Part shown: positions 14,772 to 23,152 of the stretch, in pieces
Position numbering within the stretch: position 1 is the first letter of the stretch
How the letters are laid out: each line of letters begins with the position of its first letter
Origin: Mycolicibacterium vulneris
GTDB taxonomy: Bacteria; Actinomycetota; Actinomycetes; Mycobacteriales; Mycobacteriaceae
NCBI RefSeq assembly: GCF_002104765.1
Contig: NZ_NCXM01000044.1
Span: 1-39,937 of the forward strand
DNA length: 39,937 nucleotides
Direction: 5' to 3'
Position numbers and translations under genes: made by a program
The notes under the pieces: model-generated
What the model saw: the letters and a program-made list of their open reading frames with translations, nothing else
Databases searched by the model: none
What the model was told of the DNA's origin: nothing

Positions 14772-14777
14772 TAAGTT
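14772..14777 (+). promoter_or_regulatory. -10 element of leaderless pepN
   Basis: TAAGTT (TANNNT) lies six bases before the pepN GTG, so the transcript would begin at or beside the start codon. There is no Shine-Dalgarno sequence. Confidence 0.55.
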
Positions 14778-14783
14778 GGACAC

Positions 14784-17363
14784 GTGGCTCTCCCGAATCT
14801 CACCCGCGAACAAGCCGTCGAGCGCGCATCGCTGATCACCGTCGCCAGCTATCAGATCGACCTCGATGTCACCGATGGCGCCGGCGCCCCCGGCGAACGG
14901 ACGTTCCGCTCGATCACCACGGTGGTGTTCGACGCGCTGGCCGGCGCCGACTCGGTCATCGACATCGCCGCCGACACCATCCGCAGCGCGACGCTGAACG
15001 GACGCGATCTGGACGTCTCCGGGTACGACGAGTCGACCGGTATCCCCCTGCGCGGGCTGGCCGAACGCAACGTCATCGTGGTCGACGCGGACTGCCTCTA
15101 CTCCAACACCGGTGAGGGTCTGCATCGGTTCGTCGACCCAATCGACAACGAGACCTACCTCTACTCGCAGTTCGAAACCGCCGACGCCAAGCGCATGTTC
15201 GCCTGCTTCGACCAGCCCGACATGAAGGCGACCTTCGACGTGCGGGTGACCGCGCCCGCGCACTGGAAGGTGATCTCTAACGGTGCGACGGTGTCGGTGA
15301 ACGACGGCCTGCACACCTTCGCCACCACGCCGCGGATGAGCACCTATCTGGTCGCCTTGATCGCCGGCCCCTACGCCGAGTGGAACGACTCCTATACCGA
15401 CGAGCACGGCGAGATCCCACTGGGCATCTTCTGTCGCTCCTCGCTCGCCAAACACATGGACGCCGACCGGCTGTTCACCCAGACCAAGCAGGGATTCGGC
15501 TTCTACCACAAGAACTTTGGTCTGCCCTACGCGTTCGGGAAATACGATCAGCTGTTCGTCCCCGAATTCAACGCCGGCGCAATGGAAAACGCCGGCGCGG
15601 TGACGTTCCTCGAGGACTACGTGTTTCGCAGCAAGGTCACCCGGGCGTCCTATGAGCGGCGCGCCGAGACCGTGCTTCACGAGATGGCGCACATGTGGTT
15701 CGGCGACCTGGTCACCATGGCGTGGTGGGACGACCTGTGGCTGAACGAGTCGTTCGCGACCTTCGCTTCCGTGCTATGCCAAAGCGAGGCAACGGAATTC
15801 ACCGAGGCCTGGACGACGTTCGCGACGGTCGAGAAGTCGTGGGCCTACCGCCAGGACCAACTGCCGTCCACGCATCCGATCGCGGCCGACATCCCCGACC
15901 TGGAAGCGGTCGAGGTGAACTTCGACGGCATCACCTACGCGAAGGGCGCCTCGGTGCTCAAGCAGTTGGTCGCCTACGTCGGGCTGGAGCACTTCCTGGC
16001 CGGGCTGCGCGATTACTTCCGCGCGCACGCATTCGGCAACGCCACGTTCGACGATCTGGTCGCAGCGCTCGAGCAGGCGTCCGGGCGTGACCTTTCCGAC
16101 TGGGGTCAGCAGTGGCTGAAGACGACCGGGCTCAACACGCTGCGCCCGGAGTTCGATGTCGACGCCAACGGCGATTTCACCCGGTTCGCGGTGACCCAGA
16201 GCGGCGCCGCCCCGGGCGCCGGCGAGACCCGCGTGCACCGGCTGGCGGTCGGGGTCTACGACGACGACGGGACCGGGAAGCTGGTGCGGGTGCACCGCGA
16301 AGAACTCGACGTCGAGGGCTCCATCACGGAAGTTCCTGCGCTGGTTGGTGTTTCGCGGGGAAAGCTGGTGCTGGTCAACGACGACGACCTGACGTATTGC
16401 TCGTTACGGCTGGACGGCGATTCGCTGCGCACCGCGCTGGAGCGCATCGCCGACATCGCCGAGCCGCTGCCGCGCTCGCTGGTCTGGTCGGCCGCCTGGG
16501 AGATGACGCGCGAGGCCGAGCTGCGGGCCCGCGACTTCGTGGCGCTGGTGACGGGCGGCGTGCACGCCGAATCCGAGGTCGGCGTGGCGCAGCGGCTGCT
16601 GCTACAGGCTCAGACCGCGCTCACGTCGTACGCCGAGCAGGGTTGGGCGCGCGAGCACGGCTGGCCGCAGTTCGCCGACCAGCTGCTGGAGTTGGCGCGC
16701 GGCGCGCAGCCCGGCTCGGATCACCAGCTCGCCTTCGTCAACACGTTGTGCTCCTCGGTGCTGTCGGCCGGCCATATCGAAACGCTGGCGGACCTGCTGG
16801 ACCGCGACCCCAGCGAGTTGGGGCTGGCCGGCCTCGAAGTCGACACGGACCTGCGGTGGCGGATCGTTACGGCGCTGGCCACCGCGGGCAGTGTCGACGC
16901 CGATGGGCCCGCGACGCCGTTCATCGATGCCGAGATCCAGCGCGACCCGACCGCCGCCGGCAAGCGCCACGGCGCCCAGGCCGCGACGGCGCGACCGCAG
17001 CCGGCGGTCAAGGAGGCGGCCTGGACGACGGTGGTCGAAGACGACACCCTGGCCAACATCACCGCCCGCTCGATCATCGGGGGCATCGCCCCGCCCGGGC
17101 AGGCCGAATTGCTCAAGCCGTTCACCGCGCGCTATTTCGAGGCGATCTCCGGGGTCTGGGCGCGCCGGTCCAGCGAGGTGGCGCAGACGGTGGTGATCGG
17201 GCTGTACCCGCACTGGGACATCAGCGAGGACGGCGTCGCCGCCGCGGACAGGTTCCTGTCCGACCCGGAGGTGCCGGCGGCATTGCGACGCCTGGTGCTC
17301 GAGGGCCAGGCCGGGGTGAAGCGTTCGTTGCGCGCGCGCCGGCTCGATGCCGGCGAGGGCTGA
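14784..17363 (+). CDS. pepN: Aminopeptidase N (M1 family zinc metallopeptidase)
   Basis: 859 aa, full length. It releases N-terminal residues from peptides in the cytoplasm. The exopeptidase motif GAMEN is at 265-269. The zinc site is HEMAH (299-303) with Glu322 in WLNESF. A C-terminal helical ERAP1-like domain follows from about residue 520. The GTG start (VALPNLTREQAVERASL) matches the M. tuberculosis N-terminus and lies six bases after TAAGTT. The gene ends 8 bp from the stop of the convergent Rv2468c-type gene. Confidence 0.97.
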   Translation: MALPNLTREQAVERASLITVASYQIDLDVTDGAGAPGERTFRSITTVVFDALAGADSVIDIAADTIRSATLNGRDLDVSGYDESTGIPLRGLAERNVIVVDADCLYSNTGEGLHRFVDPIDNETYLYSQFETADAKRMFACFDQPDMKATFDVRVTAPAHWKVISNGATVSVNDGLHTFATTPRMSTYLVALIAGPYAEWNDSYTDEHGEIPLGIFCRSSLAKHMDADRLFTQTKQGFGFYHKNFGLPYAFGKYDQLFVPEFNAGAMENAGAVTFLEDYVFRSKVTRASYERRAETVLHEMAHMWFGDLVTMAWWDDLWLNESFATFASVLCQSEATEFTEAWTTFATVEKSWAYRQDQLPSTHPIAADIPDLEAVEVNFDGITYAKGASVLKQLVAYVGLEHFLAGLRDYFRAHAFGNATFDDLVAALEQASGRDLSDWGQQWLKTTGLNTLRPEFDVDANGDFTRFAVTQSGAAPGAGETRVHRLAVGVYDDDGTGKLVRVHREELDVEGSITEVPALVGVSRGKLVLVNDDDLTYCSLRLDGDSLRTALERIADIAEPLPRSLVWSAAWEMTREAELRARDFVALVTGGVHAESEVGVAQRLLLQAQTALTSYAEQGWAREHGWPQFADQLLELARGAQPGSDHQLAFVNTLCSSVLSAGHIETLADLLDRDPSELGLAGLEVDTDLRWRIVTALATAGSVDADGPATPFIDAEIQRDPTAAGKRHGAQAATARPQPAVKEAAWTTVVEDDTLANITARSIIGGIAPPGQAELLKPFTARYFEAISGVWARRSSEVAQTVVIGLYPHWDISEDGVAAADRFLSDPEVPAALRRLVLEGQAGVKRSLRARRLDAGEG

Positions 17364-17371
17364 GCCTTACG

Positions 17372-17875
17372 TCAGGCGGGCGAAATCCCGGCGCTCAGCA
17401 CGCGGATCGCGCTGACCAGGCCGTCGACCAAGTCGCCCCGCTCGAACGCCGAGGACGCGGCGGCGACACCCAGCGGTGCGGCCGACTCGGCGCCCCGGCC
17501 GCGCACCTGCGTGCCGTAGACCACCTCGATGACCTTCTGGTTGGGTGAAACAGCCAGCAGCACCGCGTTGTCCGGCGTCGGCACGTCGGCCAGGATCTCG
17601 CGAGCCCGCGCGGCGGTGTCGCTGCCCAGGTCACCCAGGTAGATCGCGAAGCGCGTCTTGGACGCCCGGGAGCCGAACTTCAGGGCATCGTCGATGGCGA
17701 CGAGGTCTTTGGTCGAAAACGGGAAATGCACCGACAGTTCACCGGGCTCGGTGACACCGGAGATCCGCCCGCTGGTGGTGATGACCGAGCCGCGCGGCAG
17801 CTCGGCGGGTTCCCTCATCGCTATCTCACCAAGTGCCACTGGCGCCACCTCCAACTGAGAATTCCGACGTGCCAT
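17372..17875 (-). CDS. DUF5130/TPM-like protein, Rv2468c homologue (supercomplex-associated PRSAF1 type)
   Basis: 167 aa at the longest start. The conserved core reads VITTSGRISGVTEPGELSVHFPFSTKDLVAIDDALK, then RFAIYLGDLGSDTAARAREILA. The M. smegmatis counterpart (MSMEG_4692, from memory) was found in cryo-EM of the bcc-aa3 respiratory supercomplex and named PRSAF1. The start at 17875 overlaps ctaJ by 50 bases. The ATG at 17818 (MREPAELP), eight bases after the ctaJ stop and preceded by GGTGAG, gives 148 aa and is an equally plausible start. Probably co-transcribed with ctaJ. Confidence 0.8.
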   Translation of the reverse strand: MARRNSQLEVAPVALGEIAMREPAELPRGSVITTSGRISGVTEPGELSVHFPFSTKDLVAIDDALKFGSRASKTRFAIYLGDLGSDTAARAREILADVPTPDNAVLLAVSPNQKVIEVVYGTQVRGRGAESAAPLGVAAASSAFERGDLVDGLVSAIRVLSAGISPA

Positions 17876-18062
17876 GCCCGCCGTGGGCGTGGCCGACGTC
17901 TTCGTCGGTGGCGGCCCACAGGATCGGCGGATGCGTCCACTTCTCGCCCAACTTGTAGGCCGCTGGGTGCGGTCCCTTGTGGGACCAGATCAGCACCGAA
18001 AGCAAAACCACCAGCAGCAGCGGTATTCCGACGATTAACAGATGGACATGCATAGGACTCAC
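17826..18062 (-). CDS. ctaJ: Small membrane protein, CtaJ-type subunit of cytochrome aa3 oxidase
   Basis: 78 aa. One N-terminal membrane helix (VHLLIVGIPLLLVVLLSVLIW) is followed by a soluble tail with WTHPPILWAATDEDVGHAHGGHG, rich in His and Gly. Size, layout and position beside the Rv2468c homologue match Rv2468A and M. smegmatis CtaJ, a small accessory subunit of the aa3-type terminal oxidase (from memory of the supercomplex structures). GTG at 18062 is preferred because TACGGT lies seven bases upstream (leaderless); ATG at 18053 is an alternative. Confidence 0.75.
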   Translation of the reverse strand: MSPMHVHLLIVGIPLLLVVLLSVLIWSHKGPHPAAYKLGEKWTHPPILWAATDEDVGHAHGGHGTSEFSVGGGASGTW

Positions 18063-18069
18063 GACGCAA

Positions 18070-18075
18070 ACCGTA
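18070..18075 (-). promoter_or_regulatory. -10 element of leaderless ctaJ
   Basis: Minus strand TACGGT, seven bases before the GTG at 18062, with no Shine-Dalgarno sequence in between. It lies in the 58-bp gap after the HNH gene. Confidence 0.5.
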
Positions 18076-18120
18076 TCCCACGCAGCGACCTACCGGCGCG
18101 ACCGGAGGCCAGATTGGCGA

Positions 18121-18768
18121 TCAGGCCGCGCCCTCGCCGAGATACCGGGCCCAGGCCGGATCCAGTTCCTTGACGGTCGACAGCAGCCGCCAGTGCTGCC
18201 CGGTCGGCGGCAGCGGTGGCCGGCGCAGCGCCCAGCCGAGCTCGCTGAGCAGCTTGTCGCCCTTGCGGTGGTTGCAAGTCGAGCAGCACGCGACGCAGTT
18301 CTCCCAGGAATGGTCGCCGCCGCGGCTGCGGGGGAGCACGTGGTCGACGGTGTCCGCCTTCGCCCCGCAGTAGGCGCAGCAGAACCGGTCGCGATGCATC
18401 AGCGCGGCGCGGGTCATCGGGACGCGCGCGCGGTACGGGACGCGGACGTAAGACCGCAGCTGGATCACCGAAGGCACCACGATCGAGCTGGTCGCCGAGT
18501 GGATGACGGGGCCGGCCGGGTCGTGGTGGACCACGTCGGCCTTTCCGCAGATCACCATGACGATCGCGCGGCGCATCGGCAGCGCGGTCAGCGGCTCGTA
18601 GGTGGAATTCAGCAGCAGGACCCGCCGGCGGCTCCAGATGGACGCTCCCTCGGGGCGTGCGGGCGGGTGGATCTCAACACTATGCAGCGACGACGCGGTC
18701 GCGGGTCCGGTCAACCCTGCCGCGGCTACCTGACTGCGGTGGCTGCGGCGTTTCTTGCCCTGCGCCAT
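18121..18768 (-). CDS. HNH endonuclease-family protein, Rv2469c homologue
   Basis: 215 aa. An N-terminal basic stretch (MAQGKKRRSHRS) leads to the segment VLLLNSTYEPLTALPMRRAIVM typical of this actinobacterial HNH family. The HNH fold follows: CAYCGAKADTVDHVLPRSRGGDHSWENCVACCSTCNHRKG, with two CxxC zinc knuckles, the DHV pair and a conserved Asn. It resembles McrA-type nucleases, but the cellular substrate is unknown. ATG at 18768 has GGAGG four bases upstream, which rules against the longer frame to 18900. Confidence 0.85.
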   Translation of the reverse strand: MAQGKKRRSHRSQVAAAGLTGPATASSLHSVEIHPPARPEGASIWSRRRVLLLNSTYEPLTALPMRRAIVMVICGKADVVHHDPAGPVIHSATSSIVVPSVIQLRSYVRVPYRARVPMTRAALMHRDRFCCAYCGAKADTVDHVLPRSRGGDHSWENCVACCSTCNHRKGDKLLSELGWALRRPPLPPTGQHWRLLSTVKELDPAWARYLGEGAA

Positions 18769-18911
18769 AGATCCTCCGCGAACAGTCCACCATGATTCGC
18801 CGGCAATCGCACCCCTATGGCAGGTGAACGCCGGGGCGATCCTATGAACACCAGGCATGGGGTCGGGCCGCCTCCGCTTGGCATCGCGAGGATGCACCAC
18901 AATGGACGGTG

Positions 18912-19307
18912 ATGGATCAGGTAGCAGAGTCCTTCTACGACGCGGTCGGCGGCGCCGAGACTTTCCACGCGATCGTCGCGCGCTTTTACGCCCAGGTTCC
19001 CGAAGACGAGATCCTGCGCGAGCTGTATCCGCTGGACGACCTCGAGGGCGCCGAAGAACGCCTGCGGATGTTCCTCGAGCAGTACTGGGGCGGCCCGCGC
19101 ACCTACTCCGACCGGCGCGGACACCCCCGGCTGCGGATGCGTCACGTGCCGTTCCGGATCACTCCCCTGGCGCGTGACGCGTGGCTGCGGTGCATGCACA
19201 CGGCCGTCGCGTCCATCGATTCGCAGACGCTCGACGACGAGCACCGCCGCGAGTTGCTCAATTACCTGGAAATGGCTGCCGACTCACTGGTCAACTCGCC
19301 CTTCTAG
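18912..19307 (+). CDS. glbO: Group II truncated haemoglobin (trHbO)
   Basis: 131 aa. GlbO binds oxygen tightly and is linked to oxygen delivery, redox protection and the respiratory membrane in mycobacteria. Key haem-pocket residues by alignment with M. tuberculosis trHbO are Tyr26 (B10), Tyr39 (CD1), proximal His78 (F8) and Trp91 (G8). The FLEQYWGGPRTYSDRRGHPRLRMRH stretch is diagnostic. A GTG directly precedes the ATG (18909) and could be the start. aglA follows 25 bases downstream on the same strand. Confidence 0.95.
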   Translation: MDQVAESFYDAVGGAETFHAIVARFYAQVPEDEILRELYPLDDLEGAEERLRMFLEQYWGGPRTYSDRRGHPRLRMRHVPFRITPLARDAWLRCMHTAVASIDSQTLDDEHRRELLNYLEMAADSLVNSPF

Positions 19308-19332
19308 ATACCTCGCAACCGAACGGAGCACT

Positions 19333-20898
19333 ATGAGCCCCGCAGCATGGTGGTCGAACGCGGTCTTTTACCAGGTCTATCCACGATCGTTCGCCGACAG
19401 CAACGGCGACGGCGTCGGCGACATCGACGGACTCGTTGCCCATCTGGATCACCTGGAGCGGCTCGGCGTGGACGCGATCTGGCTCAGCCCGGTCACCGTC
19501 TCGCCGATGGCCGACCATGGCTACGACGTCGCCGACCCGCGGGACATCGACCCGCTGTTCGGCGGAATGCCGGCCATCGACCGGCTGATCGCGGCGGCAC
19601 ACCAGCGAGGCATCAAGATCACCATGGACGTGGTGCCCAACCACACCAGCTCCGCGCACCCCTGGTTCCAGGCCGCGCTGGCCGCCGGCCCGGGCACCGA
19701 TGCCCGGGAGCGTTACCACTTCCGCGACGGCAAGGGGCCCGACGGGGCCCTGCCGCCCAACAACTGGACGTCGGTCTTCGGCGGCTCGGCGTGGACGCGG
19801 GTGGTCGAGCCGGACGGCAATCCCGGGCAGTACTACCTGCACCTCTTCGACACCGAGCAGCCGGACCTGAACTGGGAAAACCCCGAGGTCTTCGAGGACT
19901 TCGCGACATCGCTGCGGTTCTGGCTGGACCGTGGCGTGGACGGCTTCCGCATCGACGTCGCGCACGGGATGGCCAAGCCCCCCGGCCTCCCCGACGCCAA
20001 GGACGACGCCAAGGTGCTGTCGCACAGCGACGACGACCCGCGGTTCAACAACGCAGGCGTGCACGACGTTCACCGCAAGATCCGCAAGATCGTCGACGAG
20101 TATCCGGAGGCGGTGACCGTCGGCGAGGTGTGGGTGATGGACAACCTGCTCTGGGCCGAGTACCTGCGGCCCGACGAACTGCATCTCGGCTTCAATTTCC
20201 GGCTGACCAAGATCGACTTCGACGCCGGCGAAATCCGTGACGCCGTCGAGAACTCGCTTGCGGCCACCGCGATCTATGACGCGGTCCCGACCTGGACGCT
20301 GTCCAACCACGACGTGGACCGCGAGGTCACCCGCTACGGTGGCGGCGACATCGGGCTGCGCAGGGCCCGGGCGATGTCGATGGCGATGCTCGCCCTGCCG
20401 GGCACGGTGTTCATCTACAACGGTGAAGAGCTCGGGCTGCCCGACGTGCTGGACCTGCCCGAGGAGGTGCTGCAGGACCCGACCTGGGAACGGTCCGGGC
20501 ACACCGAGCGGGGCCGGGACAAGTGCCGGGTACCGCTGCCGTGGTCGGGCGAGGAGCCCCCTTTCGGGTTCTCGTCCTCACCCGACACCTGGTTGCCGAT
20601 GCCGAAGGACTGGGCGGCGCTGACCGTCGAGAAACAGAGCGGCGATCCCGACTCCATGCTGTCGTTTTTCCAGCGGGCACTCGAATTGCGCAAGCGCCGT
20701 GTGGAATTCGATGGCGACACGATCGAGTGGCTGGATGCGCCCGGCGATGCGGTGATCTTCCGGCGCCCCGGTGGGCTGATCTGCGCGCTCAACAGCGGCG
20801 AATCGCCGGTGCCGCTGCCGGCGGGCGAGCTGATCCTGGCCAGCGCGCCGCTGCTGGAGGGCACACTGCCGCCGGATTCGGCGGCCTGGCTGGCGTAG
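19333..20898 (+). CDS. aglA: Alpha-glucosidase, GH13 family
   Basis: 521 aa, counterpart of Rv2471. It hydrolyses terminal alpha-linked glucose in oligosaccharides and may act on trehalose- or glycogen-derived sugars; the exact substrate cannot be told from sequence. The four GH13 regions are present: DVVPNH (99-104), GFRIDVAH with nucleophile Asp208, GEVWV with acid Glu265, and LSNHD with Asp327. The ATG at 19333 follows CGGAG, and an upstream in-frame extension is a shadow of glbO. There is no signal peptide. Likely an operon with glbO. Confidence 0.93.
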   Translation: MSPAAWWSNAVFYQVYPRSFADSNGDGVGDIDGLVAHLDHLERLGVDAIWLSPVTVSPMADHGYDVADPRDIDPLFGGMPAIDRLIAAAHQRGIKITMDVVPNHTSSAHPWFQAALAAGPGTDARERYHFRDGKGPDGALPPNNWTSVFGGSAWTRVVEPDGNPGQYYLHLFDTEQPDLNWENPEVFEDFATSLRFWLDRGVDGFRIDVAHGMAKPPGLPDAKDDAKVLSHSDDDPRFNNAGVHDVHRKIRKIVDEYPEAVTVGEVWVMDNLLWAEYLRPDELHLGFNFRLTKIDFDAGEIRDAVENSLAATAIYDAVPTWTLSNHDVDREVTRYGGGDIGLRRARAMSMAMLALPGTVFIYNGEELGLPDVLDLPEEVLQDPTWERSGHTERGRDKCRVPLPWSGEEPPFGFSSSPDTWLPMPKDWAALTVEKQSGDPDSMLSFFQRALELRKRRVEFDGDTIEWLDAPGDAVIFRRPGGLICALNSGESPVPLPAGELILASAPLLEGTLPPDSAAWLA

Positions 20899-20964
20899 CC
20901 GATCCGGGTCGCGCTGCCGAAGTCTCGGTGGGCGTTTCGCGGCGGACTGCTCTATATGTTGTGC

Positions 20965-22002
20965 ATGGCTTCCTACGAGTGGACAGTGATCGGTGCCGGG
21001 CCCGCGGGCATCGCAGCGGTGGGAAGGCTGCTGGATCACGGAGTCGCGCCCGACCGGATCGCCTGGGTCGACCCGGCCTTCGCCGCCGGCGACATCGGCC
21101 AGAAGTGGCGGTCGGTCTCGAGCAACACCCACGTCGCGCTCTTTTTGGAATACTTCAACGGCTCCAAGGCATTCCACTTCGCCGAGGCACCACCCATGCC
21201 GCTCAAGGAGATCGATCCGCAAGAGACCTGTGCGCTCGGCCTGGTCGCCGAACCCCTGGTCTGGATCACCGAGCAGTTGCGTGCGCAGGTCGACACCCTC
21301 ACGACGACCGCCTCCGCGCTGTTCTTGGAGAACAGGCAGTGGCGGGTCCAGACAAACCAACGCGACATCGTCTCCACGAACGTGATCCTGGCCGTCGGCG
21401 CCGATCCCAAAAAACTTTGCCACCCCGGCCTCGACGAGATCCCGGTCGAGGTCGCCCTCGACCCCGAGAAACTCGCCCGGGAACCACTCGAGGGCGCGAC
21501 GGTCGCCGTGTTCGGCTCGTCGCACTCGTCGATGATCGTGCTGCCGAACCTGCTGCGCCATCCCGTCAAACGCATCGTCAATTTCTACCGGAGCCCACTG
21601 AAATATGCTGTTTATCTGGATGATTGGATCCTGTTTGACGACACGGGCCTGAAGGGCCGGGCGGCCGTCTGGGCGCGGGAGAACATCGACGGGGTGCTCC
21701 CCGACCGCCTGGAGAGGTGCTGGGTGTCGAGCCCGGAATTCGCCGAGAAATTGGCGCAGTGCGACCGCGTCGTCTACACCGTCGGCTTCGAGCGCCGGAA
21801 GTTGCCCGAGACCCCGCAGTGGGGGCAACTGGACTACAACCGCACCAACGGAATCCTGGCCCCCGGCCTGTTCGGGGTCGGCATCGCGTTCCCCCAGTAC
21901 GCCGAAGACCCGTACGGGTACGGGCAGTATCGCGTGGGTCTGAAGAAATTCATGGACCATCTGGACGCCGTGCTGCCGCTGTGGCTGCTCTACGGCCCGT
22001 GA
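20965..22002 (+). CDS. FAD/NAD(P)-dependent oxidoreductase of unknown substrate
   Basis: 345 aa. The N-terminal Rossmann fold has GAGPAG at 10-15 for FAD. A second nucleotide-binding segment VAVFGSSHSSM near residue 184 has GSSHSS in place of the usual GxGxxG. VVYTVGFERR near the C-terminus matches the final FAD-contact strand of the disulphide-reductase superfamily. No CxxC redox pair is present, so it is not a thioredoxin reductase. The ATG at 20965 is favoured over 20956: TATATG lies six bases before it and there is no ribosome binding site. H37Rv has Rv2472/Rv2473 at this place instead. The stretch around 21600-21640 is AT-richer than its neighbours. Confidence 0.78.
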   Translation: MASYEWTVIGAGPAGIAAVGRLLDHGVAPDRIAWVDPAFAAGDIGQKWRSVSSNTHVALFLEYFNGSKAFHFAEAPPMPLKEIDPQETCALGLVAEPLVWITEQLRAQVDTLTTTASALFLENRQWRVQTNQRDIVSTNVILAVGADPKKLCHPGLDEIPVEVALDPEKLAREPLEGATVAVFGSSHSSMIVLPNLLRHPVKRIVNFYRSPLKYAVYLDDWILFDDTGLKGRAAVWARENIDGVLPDRLERCWVSSPEFAEKLAQCDRVVYTVGFERRKLPETPQWGQLDYNRTNGILAPGLFGVGIAFPQYAEDPYGYGQYRVGLKKFMDHLDAVLPLWLLYGP

Positions 22003-22079
22003 TCTGCGTGCCCGAACCCGGCCCGGCGATCGCTTTAACTCAGCCTGATTCGTTCGGAAATCGCCCGCCGCCGGCCGCG

Positions 22080-22751
22080 TCAGCCCAGCAGCAGCGCGGG
22101 ATCGCCGCGGCGGCGATACACCGAACCGAACCGGGCGTCGAGACGCAACCACGTCGGCAGTATCCGGACCCGGATCAATTCGTCGGCGTCGACCGCCTCG
22201 GGTGACTGCGGCAGAAACCCCATCGCGGTCAACGCGAACACGCAGCGCATCGGCAGCCCGACTTGCACGTCGGGCGCGCTGACCTGAATGACCTCCTGGT
22301 CGAGCAATGACACCGGCGGGCCATGAGAACTGCTGTGCTCCCTGGCAAGCTGCGCACCGCGTTGCGCGAGGTCGAGCATCACCCGGGCCGGGATGTCCTC
22401 GAGGTGAGTGAAGCCCGATTCCGGCGGCAACGCACCCCGCCACGCCGAATCCATCGCGAAGCCCGGATCGACGTAGCCCGATTCATCCATTGCGGACAGG
22501 CCGCGCGCCAGCGCGTCCGCACCCACCGACAGATCGCCGGGCCGCACCTCCCCGACCACCACCCTGCTGGCCAGCACATCGAAACCCGTTGCGACCCAAG
22601 CCGTCAGCAGTCCCGGGGATCGAGTCCGGAATCGGATGATCGCTGCGTCGTCGAGCCGCAGCGCGCGTTCGACGAACGCGGCCAGATCCGCGCGGTGGGC
22701 GTCCCTGGAGTCGGGGCCCAGCCATAGTCCTCGGTCGGCTACCTGATCCAC
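22080..22751 (-). CDS. Conserved mycobacterial protein of unknown function, Rv2474c homologue
   Basis: 223 aa, no domain recognised. It is soluble, with no signal peptide or membrane helix. The start is GTG at 22751 (VDQVADRGLWLGPDSRD); this overlaps the end of the upstream thioesterase gene by 13 bases and suggests coupled translation. The frame continues upstream only as a shadow of that gene. Position, length and the WLGP opening agree with Rv2474c. It is the last gene of the gdh group and ends 77 bp from the convergent oxidoreductase gene; no terminator is obvious in that gap. Confidence 0.75.
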   Translation of the reverse strand: MDQVADRGLWLGPDSRDAHRADLAAFVERALRLDDAAIIRFRTRSPGLLTAWVATGFDVLASRVVVGEVRPGDLSVGADALARGLSAMDESGYVDPGFAMDSAWRGALPPESGFTHLEDIPARVMLDLAQRGAQLAREHSSSHGPPVSLLDQEVIQVSAPDVQVGLPMRCVFALTAMGFLPQSPEAVDADELIRVRILPTWLRLDARFGSVYRRRGDPALLLG

Positions 22752-23152
22752 CGTTGTAGATACTCCCGATGTTGTGGTGAGAGGCGCACCAACCGCTCCT
22801 CCTCGATATGCACGGCGGCCAGTTGCGACTCGGCGATGACGGCGGGCTTCGACTCCGGATCCGCGGTGACCGAGCGCACCTCGTAGCCCAGGGTGAAGTC
22901 GACAGCCCGCAACCGCTTGGTCCACATGGTCACCTGCAGTGGTGAATCCACCAGCCGAAGCTGACCTTTGTAGGTCACCTTGACCTCGGCGATGAGCAAC
23001 CCGATGGTCAAGATGTCGACCTCGAACGCCTCACGCAGGAACTGGACCCGCGCTTCCTCCAGGATGGTGACCATGGTGGCGTGGTTGACGTGCTGATACA
23101 TGTCGATGTCCGACCAGCGCACTGGCACTGGCGCGACGAAGCCGACGCTCAA
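22739..23152 (-). CDS. Hotdog-fold acyl-CoA thioesterase, 4HBT family
   Basis: 137 aa, counterpart of Rv2475c. VRWSDIDMYQHVNHATMV (residues 11-28) is the 4HBT signature with the catalytic Asp, followed by the long central helix. It probably hydrolyses an acyl-CoA; the chain length is unknown. The start is TTG at 23152: it overlaps the gdh stop as TTGA, and AGAGGA lies eight bases upstream. The longer frame reaching 23302 is antisense-free but only shadows gdh. It is translated between gdh and the Rv2474c homologue. Confidence 0.88.
   Translation of the reverse strand: MSVGFVAPVPVRWSDIDMYQHVNHATMVTILEEARVQFLREAFEVDILTIGLLIAEVKVTYKGQLRLVDSPLQVTMWTKRLRAVDFTLGYEVRSVTADPESKPAVIAESQLAAVHIEEERLVRLSPQHREYLQRWIR

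Noticed and set aside
20578..22443. 621-codon frame on the minus strand
   Set aside because: Antisense to aglA and the FAD oxidoreductase, with the low-complexity Arg/Gly/His composition typical of GC-rich shadows.
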